From Betaproteobacteria bacterium RBG_16_58_11 (GTDB lineage: Bacteria; Pseudomonadota; Gammaproteobacteria; Burkholderiales; Thiobacteraceae), in NCBI GenBank assembly GCA_001770235.1, contig MEQN01000057.1:6561-18449 (forward strand): a stretch of DNA of 11,889 nucleotides, read 5' to 3'. The notes under the pieces were generated by a model. The model worked only from the letters and a program-made list of their open reading frames with translations, did not search any database and had not been told where the DNA came from. Position numbers and translations under genes: made by a program. The stretch's first letter is position 1. Every line of letters starts with the position of its first letter. Of this stretch, positions 1 to 6,131 are shown piece after piece.

Positions 1-1
1 A

Positions 2-532
2 GGCGCCATGCCCGATTGCATGCGCGAAATGGAGTCGCGCGGTTTGCATCAAGCCATTTTAGAATCCGCCAAGACCAAACCCTTTCTCGGCATCTGCATC
101 GGCATGCAAATGTTGTTCGAGCATTCCGAAGAAGGCGACGTGGCGGGCTTGGGTTTATTCCCCGGGCGCGTGCTGCGCTTTCCGCATGATGCGATGGTGG
201 ACGACAAAGGCAATAAACTGAAAGTGCCGCACATGGGCTGGAACGAAGTGCACCAAGCGATGGAGCATCCGCTGTGGGCGGGCATTGCCGATGGTTCACG
301 TTTTTATTTCGTGCACAGCTATTATTGCGAGCCGGCCAACCCGGATCTGGTGGCGGGCTTCACGCATTACCCCTTCCCCTTTACCAGCGCAGTCGCGCGG
401 GATAATATTTTCGCGGTGCAATTTCACCCGGAAAAAAGCGCAGCCGCCGGTTTAACGCTGCTCGGCAATTTCGTGATGTGGGACGGGTCAGTCGCCTCGG
501 CTGATTCCTGCACCTCATCCGCCTGTATGTAA
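2..532 (+). CDS. hisH: Imidazole glycerol phosphate synthase, glutaminase subunit HisH (5' partial)
   Basis: This is the class-I glutamine amidotransferase subunit that supplies ammonia to HisF in histidine biosynthesis. The frame is already open at the first base (Gly-Ala before the Met at 8), so that Met is internal and roughly 35-40 N-terminal residues lie outside the window. The nucleophile Cys is in FLGICIGMQ (residue 30 counted from the Met at 8). The catalytic His and Glu are in VQFHPEKS (residues 140 and 142), so the triad is complete. After the usual end of the family (GNFVMW) the protein carries about 16 extra residues rich in Ser, Ala and Cys, which is atypical. hisA follows after 25 nt, consistent with one operon. 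The identification is firm; the role of the C-terminal tail is unknown. Confidence 0.96.
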   Translation, partial: GAMPDCMREMESRGLHQAILESAKTKPFLGICIGMQMLFEHSEEGDVAGLGLFPGRVLRFPHDAMVDDKGNKLKVPHMGWNEVHQAMEHPLWAGIADGSRFYFVHSYYCEPANPDLVAGFTHYPFPFTSAVARDNIFAVQFHPEKSAAAGLTLLGNFVMWDGSVASADSCTSSACM

Positions 533-557
533 CCTTGATTAACGCTTAGAAAAAACC

Positions 558-1301
558 ATGCTAATCATTCCAGCAATCGATTTAAAAGACGGGCACTGTG
601 TTCGTTTGAAACAAGGCTTAATGGCCGACGCCACGGTGTTTTCCGAAGACCCCGGCGCCATGGCGCGCCAATGGATCAAACAAGGCGCGCGCCGTTTGCA
701 CCTGGTGGACTTGAATGGCGCCTTCGCCGGCAAGCCGGTGAATGAAGCCGCGATCAAAGCCATCACCGATGCCGTCGGCACCGATATCCCGGTGCAACTG
801 GGCGGCGGCATTCGCGATCTGGAAACCATCGAGCGCTATCTGGATGACGGCATCACCTACGTCATCATCGGCACCGCCGCCGTGAAAAACCCCGGCTTTT
901 TGCATGAAGCCTGCGACGCCTTCCCCGGCCACATCATGGTGGGGCTGGATGCAAAAGACGGCAAAGTCGCCGTGGATGGCTGGTCCAAAGTGACTGGCCA
1001 CGACGTGGTCGATCTCGCCAAAAAATTCGAAGGCTACGGCGTCGAAGCTATCATCTACACCGACATCGGCCGCGACGGCATGCTCTCCGGCGTCAACATC
1101 GAAGCCACCGTGCGCTTAGCCCGTGAACTGACCATCCCCGTCATCGCCAGCGGCGGCATCACCAACCTCGACGACATCAAAAACCTGTGCCAAGTCGAAG
1201 CCGAAGGCATCATGGGCGCCATCACCGGCCGCGCGATTTATGAAGGCACGCTGGATTTTGTGGCGGCGCAAAAGATGGCGGATGAATTGGGGAAGCAGTA
1301 A
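558..1301 (+). CDS. hisA: Phosphoribosylformimino-AICAR phosphate isomerase HisA
   Basis: HisA opens the ribose ring of ProFAR to give PRFAR, the substrate of HisF-HisH, in the cytoplasm. The 247-residue length is normal for this (beta-alpha)8 barrel. The first catalytic Asp is D8 in IPAIDLKDG, and the second is D169 in YTDIGRDGM. The phosphate-binding loops QLGGGIR and IASGGITN are both present. The start is the ATG at 558, giving the canonical N-terminus MLIIPAIDL; only a weak purine-rich stretch lies upstream, so translation may depend on coupling with hisH. The last codons and the TAA stop fall inside the left arm of a heptad hairpin element (1290-1367). Confidence 0.98.
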   Translation: MLIIPAIDLKDGHCVRLKQGLMADATVFSEDPGAMARQWIKQGARRLHLVDLNGAFAGKPVNEAAIKAITDAVGTDIPVQLGGGIRDLETIERYLDDGITYVIIGTAAVKNPGFLHEACDAFPGHIMVGLDAKDGKVAVDGWSKVTGHDVVDLAKKFEGYGVEAIIYTDIGRDGMLSGVNIEATVRLARELTIPVIASGGITNLDDIKNLCQVEAEGIMGAITGRAIYEGTLDFVAAQKMADELGKQ

Positions 1302-1367
1302 GCAGGTAGCCGTAAGCAGAAAACCCCACCCACCATACTGCTTCCCGTTCCCCGCTCACTGCTCACC
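1290..1367. repeat. Heptad hairpin element, copy 1 (hisA-hisF junction)
   Basis: The left arm is four heptads ending in AGC (GGGAAGC, AGTAAGC, AGGTAGC, CGTAAGC; 1290-1317). The right arm is four heptads of the type GCTYACY (GCTTCCC, GTTCCCC, GCTCACT, GCTCACC; 1340-1367). The arms are imperfectly complementary, about 23 of 31 positions by hand alignment, around a loop of about 20 nt. The hisA stop codon TAA (1299-1301) is part of the second heptad. The right arm ends 4 nt before the hisF ATG and leaves no room for a normal Shine-Dalgarno sequence. No T-tract follows, so this is not a classic terminator. Related copies lie at 7194-7266 and 10690-10759. Confidence 0.85.
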
Positions 1368-1371
1368 CAAT

Positions 1372-2133
1372 ATGTCCCTCGCCAAACGCATCATCCCCTG
1401 TCTCGACGTCACCGCTGGCCGCGTGGTGAAGGGCACTAATTTTGTTGACCTACGCGACGCGGGCGACCCGATCGAGATCGCGCGCCGCTACGACGAGCAG
1501 GGCGCGGACGAGCTCACCTTTCTTGATATCACCGCCAGCAGCGACGACCGCGATATCATTTTGCACATCATCGAAGCGGTGGCGGCGCAGGTGTTTATTC
1601 CGCTCACCGTGGGCGGCGGCGTGCGCCAAGTAGACGACGTGCGGCGTTTGTTGAATGCCGGTGCGGATAAAGTCTCGATGAATACCGCCGCTGTGCAAAA
1701 TCCCCAACTCGTCGCCGACGCCTCCGCGCGCTACGGCAATCAATGCATCGTGGTGGCCATCGACGCCAAGCAAACCAGCCCCGGCAAATGGGAAGTCTTT
1801 ACCCACGGCGGCCGCAAAAACACCGGGCTGGATGCGATTGAATGGGCGAAAGAAGTAGAGCGCCTCGGCGCCGGCGAGCTTCTCCTCACCAGCATGGATC
1901 GCGACGGCACCAAAATCGGCTTCGACCTAGCCCTCACCCGGGCCATCTCCGACGCAGTGGAAATCCCCGTCATCGCCAGCGGCGGGGTGGGCAACCTAGA
2001 TCACCTCGTCGCCGGCGTGCTCGAAGGCCACGCCGATGCCGTACTCGCGGCGAGCATTTTCCACTTTGGTGAATACACCGTGCGTCAGGCTAAGGAATAT
2101 ATGGCTAAGCATGGGATAGAGATGCGCTTGTAG
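1372..2133 (+). CDS. hisF: Imidazole glycerol phosphate synthase, cyclase subunit HisF
   Basis: HisF uses ammonia from HisH to convert PRFAR to imidazole glycerol phosphate and AICAR. The 253-residue protein begins [13 protein letters not shown], the conserved family start, which fixes the ATG at 1372. The reading frame stays open upstream into hisA, but that extension has no family counterpart. Catalytic Asp residues are D12 (PCLDV) and D131 (VAIDAKQ). The phosphate loops TVGGGVR and IASGGVGN and the motif [11 protein letters not shown] are intact. There is no ribosome-binding site: the 4 nt before ATG adjoin the right arm of a hairpin repeat, so initiation may rely on coupling or on an opened hairpin. 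A probable terminator follows the TAG within a few bases, and hisI/hisE are not next to it. Confidence 0.98.
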   Translation: MSLAKRIIPCLDVTAGRVVKGTNFVDLRDAGDPIEIARRYDEQGADELTFLDITASSDDRDIILHIIEAVAAQVFIPLTVGGGVRQVDDVRRLLNAGADKVSMNTAAVQNPQLVADASARYGNQCIVVAIDAKQTSPGKWEVFTHGGRKNTGLDAIEWAKEVERLGAGELLLTSMDRDGTKIGFDLALTRAISDAVEIPVIASGGVGNLDHLVAGVLEGHADAVLAASIFHFGEYTVRQAKEYMAKHGIEMRL

Positions 2134-2136
2134 GGT

Positions 2137-2156
2137 GTGCGCTTCGCGCGTTTTTT
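2137..2156 (+). terminator. Probable Rho-independent terminator of the his operon
   Basis: GTGCGC (2137-2142) pairs with GCGCGT (2146-2151) across a TTC loop, giving four G-C pairs plus two G-U pairs. The downstream arm runs directly into six Ts (2151-2156). It begins 4 nt after the hisF stop, where an operon end would be expected. The stem is short, so termination may be partial. Confidence 0.6.
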
Positions 2157-2462
2157 CTCCCTCTCCCGCAGGATAGTGGCGACCGAAGGAAGTCCCTGTG
2201 GGAGACAGGGACGGGGGCTACGGAAGGGTTGCTGCGTAGCAGCGGGGCACCCACTGGCGTACTCCTTGCGAGTGTAGGGTGGGTAGCAAGTTCAATCATC
2301 CTTCTCCCAAGTAATTCGCTGATTGAAATGAAATTGCATAAGCAAACGGTCATGGCTTGCTCTTTGCATATCCACTCAGCAGCCAATGCGGTTAATCACT
2401 ACCAGCTCCCTGTCTATCACTTTCGGCCGTCGTAGTGTGGAAGGGTGACGACGGTTTGGCAC
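2157..2462. other. Non-coding stretch with several small inverted repeats
   Basis: I see no credible gene in these 306 bases. The 5' half contains stacked inverted repeats: TCTCCCGCAGG (2162-2172) against CCTGTGGGAGA (2195-2205) with one mismatch; TCCCTGT/ACAGGGA (2193-2199/2205-2211), perfect; GCTGC-GTA-GCAGC (2231-2243), perfect; and ACTC/GAGT (2261-2264/2270-2273). Further on, TTCAATCA (2291-2298) and TGATTGAA (2320-2327) form a perfect 8-bp inverted repeat. The cluster looks like a degenerate intergenic repeat or a decayed junction rather than a regulatory leader. The base composition becomes more AT-rich after about 2290. Confidence 0.5.
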
Positions 2463-2492
2463 TTGCATCGCCTTGGCGATGCGCTCTATGCT
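2463..2492 (+). promoter_or_regulatory. Candidate sigma-70 promoter of the PIN toxin-antitoxin pair
   Basis: A -35-like TTGCAT (2463-2468) and a -10-like TATGCT (2487-2492) are separated by 18 bp. Transcription would start near 2499, about 40 nt before the antitoxin ATG. The spacer contains a near-complete palindrome (separate entry), as expected for an autoregulated module. Confidence 0.45.
2465..2482. promoter_or_regulatory. Candidate operator: 8+2+8 perfect palindrome
   Basis: GCATCGCC (2465-2472) and GGCGATGC (2475-2482) are exact reverse complements separated by TT. The site overlaps the 3' end of the putative -35 box and fills most of the spacer. Ribbon-helix-helix antitoxins commonly bind such palindromes to repress their own operon. 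That this antitoxin binds here is inference. Confidence 0.5.
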
Positions 2493-2540
2493 GTTAGCTC
2501 TTCATGTGTGGAAACTAATGCCATAGAAAGGAGAATGTTC

Positions 2541-2786
2541 ATGACGACTGTGCAAATTACGCTACCGGACCAATTGGCGAATGAAGCCGAACGGGCCGGG
2601 CTTTTGTCTCAGACGGCGATCGAGAAGCTTTTGCGTGAGCAACTGCGGATGAAGCGCCAAGATGAACTCTTTGCAGCGTTGGAGCGGATGGCGCAGGTAA
2701 CGGAGCCGCCCGCGATGTCGCCGGAGGAAGTGGCCGAGGAGATTCGCGTCATGCGTGAAGAGCGACGCGCTAAGGCTTCCGGTTGA
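2541..2786 (+). CDS. Ribbon-helix-helix type antitoxin of a PIN toxin pair
   Basis: This 81-residue protein is the likely antitoxin and autorepressor of the PIN protein behind it. Residues 1-12 (MTTVQITLPDQL) have the alternating pattern of a ribbon-helix-helix beta strand. They are followed by a helical segment (about 13-35) and a highly charged, probably flexible C-terminus (about 45-81, many Glu and Arg), which in this type of antitoxin usually wraps the toxin. The start is the ATG at 2541 because AAAGGAG (2527-2533) lies 7 nt upstream. The ATG at 2535 is too close to that site, and a longer in-frame extension to 2445 would run across the promoter. Its TGA overlaps the toxin ATG by one base (TGATG), giving translational coupling. 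The family-level call rests on pattern and context. Confidence 0.8.
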   Translation: MTTVQITLPDQLANEAERAGLLSQTAIEKLLREQLRMKRQDELFAALERMAQVTEPPAMSPEEVAEEIRVMREERRAKASG

Positions 2787-3211
2787 TGCGACTGGTGCTG
2801 GATACCAACGTGGTCGCATCAGGTATGTTGTGGGGTGGCAGCCCGAAGCTATTGTTGCAGGCGCGGCGCGAGAAGCGGGTTGAGCTCTACACCAGCATGC
2901 CGCTGTTGGCGGAACTAACCGATATCCTGAGTCGGCGCAAGTTCGAGAAGAAGATCGCGGCCTCTACGCTGACGGTCGATCAGTTGGTTGATCATTATGC
3001 GGAACTGGCGCAGGTGGTGCGGCCAACGGACATACCGCGCATCGCCCCCGATCCGGACGACGATGTGGTGATTGGCACCGCGCTTGCGGCCAAGGCCGAT
3101 TTGCTTGTGACCGGGGATCGGATGCTGCTCTCGGTGAGCGAATATCAAGGCGTCAGGATCGTCGGGGTGGCTGAGGCGCTGCAAGTACTAGCGGCTAAGG
3201 AAGTGCGGTAA
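2786..3211 (+). CDS. PIN-domain toxin (putative ribonuclease, VapC-like/COG1569 type)
   Basis: PIN-domain proteins of toxin-antitoxin modules are Mg2+/Mn2+-dependent RNases that block translation. The 141-residue protein opens with MRLVLDTNV, giving the first acidic residue D6. E43 lies in LLAELTDIL, D92/D93 in DPDDDVVIG, and D111 in LVTGDRML. The four-acid metal site is therefore complete and the toxin is probably active. The wording of the motifs (TNVVASGMLWGGSP, TGDRMLLSV) matches the group annotated as putative toxin-antitoxin toxin component, PIN family, rather than classic VapC. The start ATG overlaps the antitoxin stop; an in-frame TTG one codon earlier is less likely. The RNA target cannot be told from sequence. 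Confidence 0.88.
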   Translation: MRLVLDTNVVASGMLWGGSPKLLLQARREKRVELYTSMPLLAELTDILSRRKFEKKIAASTLTVDQLVDHYAELAQVVRPTDIPRIAPDPDDDVVIGTALAAKADLLVTGDRMLLSVSEYQGVRIVGVAEALQVLAAKEVR

Positions 3212-3215
3212 ATGT

Positions 3216-3314
3216 GTTATTTCAAGACTTGCCCTGAAGCCGCGGACGATTGAGGCAGAGGAGCCCGAACCGATGCTGGCGAGATTGAAGCGCAGGTATA
3301 AGGTAAAGGCCTGA
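3216..3314 (+). pseudogene. Possible remnant of a gene 3' end
   Basis: A start-less frame of 32 codons runs to a TGA at 3312-3314 and ends with the peptide EEPEPMLARLKRRYKVKA. The composition (Glu/Pro then Arg/Lys) resembles a genuine protein C-terminus, but there is no ATG, ribosome-binding site or upstream continuation, and I do not recognise a family. It may equally be chance. Its stop codon coincides with the first unit of a 9-bp tandem repeat. Confidence 0.2.
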
Positions 3315-3329
3315 CCCTATTGACCCTAT
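3312..3329. repeat. Tandem 9-bp direct repeat
   Basis: TGACCCTAT occurs twice in exact tandem (3312-3320 and 3321-3329). It lies in the 238-nt gap between the PIN toxin and the next gene. It could be a slippage product or the trace of an element end; nothing else in the gap shows a transposase or matching inverted repeats. Confidence 0.6.
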
Positions 3330-3386
3330 GATTTGCTGCCCGTTTTTTTGGGGATTATTTAAAGAGACGCGGGAAAATGAAAGCGC

Positions 3387-3416
3387 TTGCGAATCAGTGA
3401 ATTACTTGAGCATAAT
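3387..3416 (+). promoter_or_regulatory. Candidate promoter of the 161-aa membrane protein gene
   Basis: TTGCGA (3387-3392) and CATAAT (3411-3416) are spaced by 18 bp, about 34 nt before the ATG at 3450. The surrounding DNA is AT-rich compared with neighbouring genes. Only the match to consensus supports it. Confidence 0.4.
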
Positions 3417-3449
3417 AGGCGCCCTAAATAATAATTGTTAGGTCACTGA

Positions 3450-3935
3450 ATGCGTACGTTTCTCAAGCGTCTCGTAATTCCTCTCCTGCTCATAGTGATT
3501 GGCTTTGCGGGTGGCTCGGTGTTTGGCTTTTTCAATGGCCTTGGCGCGTTTGCGCTCATTGATGCGACACCTAGAGGCGCGCTGGCTGTCGCAAATCTAA
3601 ACGCTTTAGCTGCGGGCAAACCGGAATCAGTCAAAGTTCTTCTTGAGCATGAGGTGGACCAATCTCTGGCTTTTTATTCTTTGGCGTCAGAAGCCTGGTG
3701 GTTGCCCTTGTTCCAGCGTGGTTTGTTCTTAACAGATCCCAATAACACTGAACGGTACATCCGACGGGCCGCAACATATCGAAAGCATCATCCAAGTTTG
3801 TCTCGCGAAGATATGTTCGATGAGGTGCCAAAAGGTAAAGAGCAATATCAATCAGAGTATAAAGACCTCGCCGTTGGCATACGGGAACACCTGCAACGCG
3901 TCAACGATATGGTTGCCAAGTATGCAGAAAAGTAA
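3450..3935 (+). CDS. Hypothetical membrane-anchored protein, 161 aa
   Basis: I do not recognise a family. The N-terminus has three positive charges (R2, K6, R7) and then a long hydrophobic, Gly/Phe-rich stretch (about residues 8-37, LVIPLLLIVIGFAGG onwards). This suggests one transmembrane anchor, possibly a helical hairpin, with no cleavage site or lipobox. The remaining 120 residues are soluble and probably helical, with the aromatic patch EAWWLPLFQRG in the middle and a charged C-terminal helix ending in AKYAEK. The ATG at 3450 is preceded by a weak TTAGGT site, and a promoter-like pair lies upstream. Codon use is more AT-rich than in the his, gsh and pts genes. It stands alone between two toxin-antitoxin pairs, which suggests recent acquisition or cargo, but no function can be inferred. 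Confidence 0.75.
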   Translation: MRTFLKRLVIPLLLIVIGFAGGSVFGFFNGLGAFALIDATPRGALAVANLNALAAGKPESVKVLLEHEVDQSLAFYSLASEAWWLPLFQRGLFLTDPNNTERYIRRAATYRKHHPSLSREDMFDEVPKGKEQYQSEYKDLAVGIREHLQRVNDMVAKYAEK

Positions 3936-3953
3936 TCCTTCCTCATTAAATAG

Positions 3954-3986
3954 TGGGCCACAACTTATCTGCTTAATCGTGGCCTA
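3954..3986. repeat. Inverted repeat downstream of the hypothetical gene
   Basis: TGGGCCAC (3954-3961) and GTGGCCTA (3979-3986) pair at 7 of 8 positions around a 17-nt loop, 18 nt after the stop codon. No T-run follows, so a terminator role is uncertain. Confidence 0.3.
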
Positions 3987-4052
3987 GATTCGTAGCATCC
4001 CCCCTGTTGTTTCTTACGTCACTTGTCGGCCGATCCAGCTAAATTTATCCCC

Positions 4053-4081
4053 GTTGTGCGTGGTGCGCAACATGCTATACT
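4053..4081 (+). promoter_or_regulatory. Candidate higBA promoter with internal operator-like repeat
   Basis: TTGTGC (4054-4059) and a good -10 TATACT (4076-4081) are 16 bp apart. GTTGTGC (4053-4059) and GCGCAAC (4065-4071) form an inverted repeat with one mismatch that covers the -35 and much of the spacer. This is a plausible binding site for the HigA repressor. The -10 box ends only 6 nt before the higB ATG at 4088, so the transcript would start at or next to the start codon. Confidence 0.5.
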
Positions 4082-4087
4082 CTCGCA

Positions 4088-4366
4088 ATGATTGCTACTT
4101 GGCGCCACAAAGGGCTGAAACGGTTTTATGAAACCGGCAGCAGGTCCGGGATTCAACCTGCCCACGCCAGCCGACTCAGAATGCAATTAGCCGCGATGGA
4201 AACCGCGCATACAGTCGACGATATGGATATCCCCGGGTTTCGGCTGCACCCTTTGAAGGGAAGTGACCGGGGTCGTTGGTCGATTTGGGTGAATGGCAAT
4301 TGGCGGCTGACATTCGAATTTAAAGATGGAAACGTGCATGTTTTGGATTATGAGGATTACCACTGA
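4088..4366 (+). CDS. higB: HigB-type mRNA interferase toxin (RelE superfamily)
   Basis: HigB toxins cleave mRNA on the ribosome and are neutralised by HigA. The 92-residue protein has the HigB pattern: FRHKGL-like WRHKGLKRFYETGS at the start, then SGIQPAHASRLRMQL, MDIPGFRLHPLKG, RWSIWVNGNWRLTFEF and the terminal YEDYH. The conserved C-terminal His-containing end and the Asn/Trp/Arg strand are intact, so it appears functional. The toxin precedes the antitoxin, as is usual for this family. No ribosome-binding site precedes the ATG, and the -10 box lies just upstream, suggesting a leaderless message. The TGA overlaps the higA ATG by one base. Confidence 0.93.
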   Translation: MIATWRHKGLKRFYETGSRSGIQPAHASRLRMQLAAMETAHTVDDMDIPGFRLHPLKGSDRGRWSIWVNGNWRLTFEFKDGNVHVLDYEDYH

Positions 4367-4659
4367 TGACAATGCATAACCCCCCGCACCCGGGCGAATT
4401 TGTTCAGGCGGTTTACTTGGAGCCGTATGGCTTGAGTTGCCGCGAGCTTGCCACAAAACTCGGCGTGGCTGCGTCCACGCTGAATCGTATTTTGAAGGGC
4501 TCCAGTGGCATCAGCCCGGAAATGGCGCTGCGTCTTTCGAAAGCCATTGGGCGGTCACCCGAAAGTTGGCTGGCCATGCAAGACAACTATGATTTGTGGG
4601 TGGCAAAGCGTTCTGTGGATCTACGGGATGTCAGCCCGGTTAAATTCAAGGCAGCTTAG
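4366..4659 (+). CDS. higA: HigA-type antitoxin, XRE-family HTH
   Basis: HigA binds HigB through its dimer surface and represses the higBA promoter. The 97-residue protein has the family opening HNPPHPGEFV and then an XRE-type helix-turn-helix (about residues 24-60: LSCRELATKLGVAASTLNRI, then ISPEMALRLSKAIG). The conserved ending SPESWLAMQDNYDLW follows. The ATG at 4366 overlaps the higB stop (TGATG), and the alternative ATG two codons in would lose only MT. It is complete and paired with an intact toxin. The 153 nt behind it hold only a weak hairpin (TGCCC/GGGCA near 4669-4685, no T-run) and the gshA promoter region. Confidence 0.94.
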   Translation: MTMHNPPHPGEFVQAVYLEPYGLSCRELATKLGVAASTLNRILKGSSGISPEMALRLSKAIGRSPESWLAMQDNYDLWVAKRSVDLRDVSPVKFKAA

Positions 4660-4753
4660 CTGCTGGGAATGCCCGTTGCAGGGGCAATGAAGTCAGCACG
4701 ATTAGATAGCGCCTGACACATGCTGTTAGCCGGGACTACTGCAAATAACCCAT

Positions 4754-4783
4754 TTCGCTTATTCCCTCCTGCGCCGCTATAAT
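4754..4783 (+). promoter_or_regulatory. Candidate gshA promoter
   Basis: A perfect -10 consensus TATAAT lies at 4778-4783, with a weak -35 (TTCGCT, 4754-4759) 18 bp upstream. It is placed 29 nt before the gshA ATG. The exact -10 carries the call; the -35 is poor, which could mean activator dependence. Confidence 0.5.
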
Positions 4784-4812
4784 CAAATTCACCCATTGCC
4801 CTCACGAAAACC

Positions 4813-6105
4813 ATGGTCCCTCACCTCACCACCGCATTGACTGGCCCGCTGCTCGATATCGAAAAACGCGCCTTGGACGCCATGCCCGCGATCGAGCATT
4901 GGTTTCGTTCGCAGTGGCAGGAAAACACTGTGCCGTTTTATTGTTCGGTGGATTTGCGCAATGCGGGTTTTAAGTTAGCACCCGTGGATACCAACCTTTA
5001 TCCGGGCGGGTTTAATAATCTGAATCCGCATTTCCTGCCGCTGTGCGTGATGGCGGCGCAATCGGCGGTGGAGAAGGTTTGCCCTGAGGCGCAGCGCTTT
5101 TTGCTGATCCCGGAAAATCACACGCGCAATATGTTTTATTTGCAGAACGTCGCTGCGCTGCGCTACATCTTGCGCCAAGCCGGTTTGCAAGTGCGCATCG
5201 GCACGCTGATTCCGGAGATTACCGCGCCGACCACGATTGATTTGCCGAATGGCGAGCAACTCATCTTGGAGCCGCTGATACGCGAGGGGCGGCGCGTGAA
5301 GCTGGAGGGATTTGACCCCTGCGCGATTATTCTCAATAACGATTTGTCCGCCGGCATCCCGGCGATCTTGCAGGATTTGGAACAACCTGTGATTCCGCCG
5401 CTGCACGCCGGCTGGTCCACGCGCCTTAAGTCCAATCACTTCGCCGCTTATAACGAGGTGGCCGATAGCTTTGCGAAATTGCTCGGCATCGATCCCTGGA
5501 TCATCAATCCGCAATTCGCCACCTGCGGTCGCGTGAATTTCCAGACGCGCGAGGGGGAGGATTGCCTGGCCGCGTTTGTCGATGATTTGCTGAGCGACAT
5601 CCGCGTCAAGTACAAGGAGTACGGCATCCAGGAAGATCCGTTCGTGATCGTCAAAGCCGACGCTGGCACCTACGGTATGGGCATCATGACCGCCAAATCG
5701 GCGGACGATGTGCGCGATTTGAATCGCAAGCAGCGCAACAAAATGTCGGTGGTGAAAGAAGGCCTGCAAGTGTCGGATGTCATCATTCAGGAAGGCGTGT
5801 ACAGCTTCGAGAGCATCAACGAAGCCGTGGCCGAGCCGGTGGTGTATATGATGGATCGCTACGTCGTGGGCGGCTTCTACCGCGTGCATACCAGCCGCGG
5901 CAAGGATGAGAATTTGAACGCGCCGGGCATGCATTTTGTGCCGCTAGCATTCGATACGCCCTGCTCCTTGCCGGATTGCAGCGGGCGCCCGGATGCGCCG
6001 CCGAATCGCTTTTATACCTATGGCGTGGTGGCGCGCTTGGCGCTGCTGGCTGCTTCGATTGAATTGGCGCGCACCGATCCGGTTAATCTTGAGGTTGCGG
6101 CGTGA
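4813..6105 (+). CDS. gshA: Glutamate-cysteine ligase, GshA of the Acidithiobacillus/betaproteobacterial type
   Basis: This enzyme joins glutamate and cysteine with ATP, the first and usually rate-limiting step of glutathione synthesis, in the cytoplasm. The 430-residue protein resembles the T. ferrooxidans-type family (Pfam GshA) rather than E. coli GshA. Recognisable stretches are VPFYCSVDLRNAGFKLAPVD (residues about 40-59), FNNLNPHFLP and the ATP-grasp-like loop FVIVKADAGTYGMGIM (F277 onward, with K281 and the Gly-rich turn). FESINEAVAEPVVYMMDRYV and VGGFYRVH follow. The ATG at 4813 follows a TATAAT box by 29 nt and has no clear Shine-Dalgarno sequence. gshB is next, after a 152-nt gap occupied mostly by an inverted repeat. 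No defect is visible. Confidence 0.93.
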   Translation: MVPHLTTALTGPLLDIEKRALDAMPAIEHWFRSQWQENTVPFYCSVDLRNAGFKLAPVDTNLYPGGFNNLNPHFLPLCVMAAQSAVEKVCPEAQRFLLIPENHTRNMFYLQNVAALRYILRQAGLQVRIGTLIPEITAPTTIDLPNGEQLILEPLIREGRRVKLEGFDPCAIILNNDLSAGIPAILQDLEQPVIPPLHAGWSTRLKSNHFAAYNEVADSFAKLLGIDPWIINPQFATCGRVNFQTREGEDCLAAFVDDLLSDIRVKYKEYGIQEDPFVIVKADAGTYGMGIMTAKSADDVRDLNRKQRNKMSVVKEGLQVSDVIIQEGVYSFESINEAVAEPVVYMMDRYVVGGFYRVHTSRGKDENLNAPGMHFVPLAFDTPCSLPDCSGRPDAPPNRFYTYGVVARLALLAASIELARTDPVNLEVAA

Positions 6106-6131
6106 TTTCCGATGATTTCTTTTCGTCGGCT

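Noticed and set aside
1290..1367. Heptad arrays as a CRISPR or as intrinsic terminators
   Set aside because: The repeats are 7-bp tandem units in inverted arms without unique spacers of CRISPR size, and no T-tract follows any of the three hairpins.
1240..1371. In-frame upstream extension of hisF
   Set aside because: The extra 44 residues overlap hisA and the hairpin element and have no counterpart in HisF, whose conserved start is [13 protein letters not shown].
2105..2435. Open frames in the non-coding stretch after hisF (2105-2386 minus strand, 2229-2435 plus strand)
   Set aside because: They lack ribosome-binding sites and recognisable motifs, and run through stem-loop clusters. The minus-strand one also overlaps the hisF end and its terminator.
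2445..2540. In-frame upstream extension of the antitoxin
   Set aside because: It would place the promoter and palindrome inside the gene. The ribosome-binding site at 2527-2533 and the ribbon-helix-helix pattern fix the start at 2541.
4975..5934. Long antisense open frame (319 codons) opposite gshA
   Set aside because: It lies fully inside a clear gshA gene. The predicted protein is His/Arg/Ile-rich low-complexity text typical of the complement of a GC3-biased gene, with no motif.
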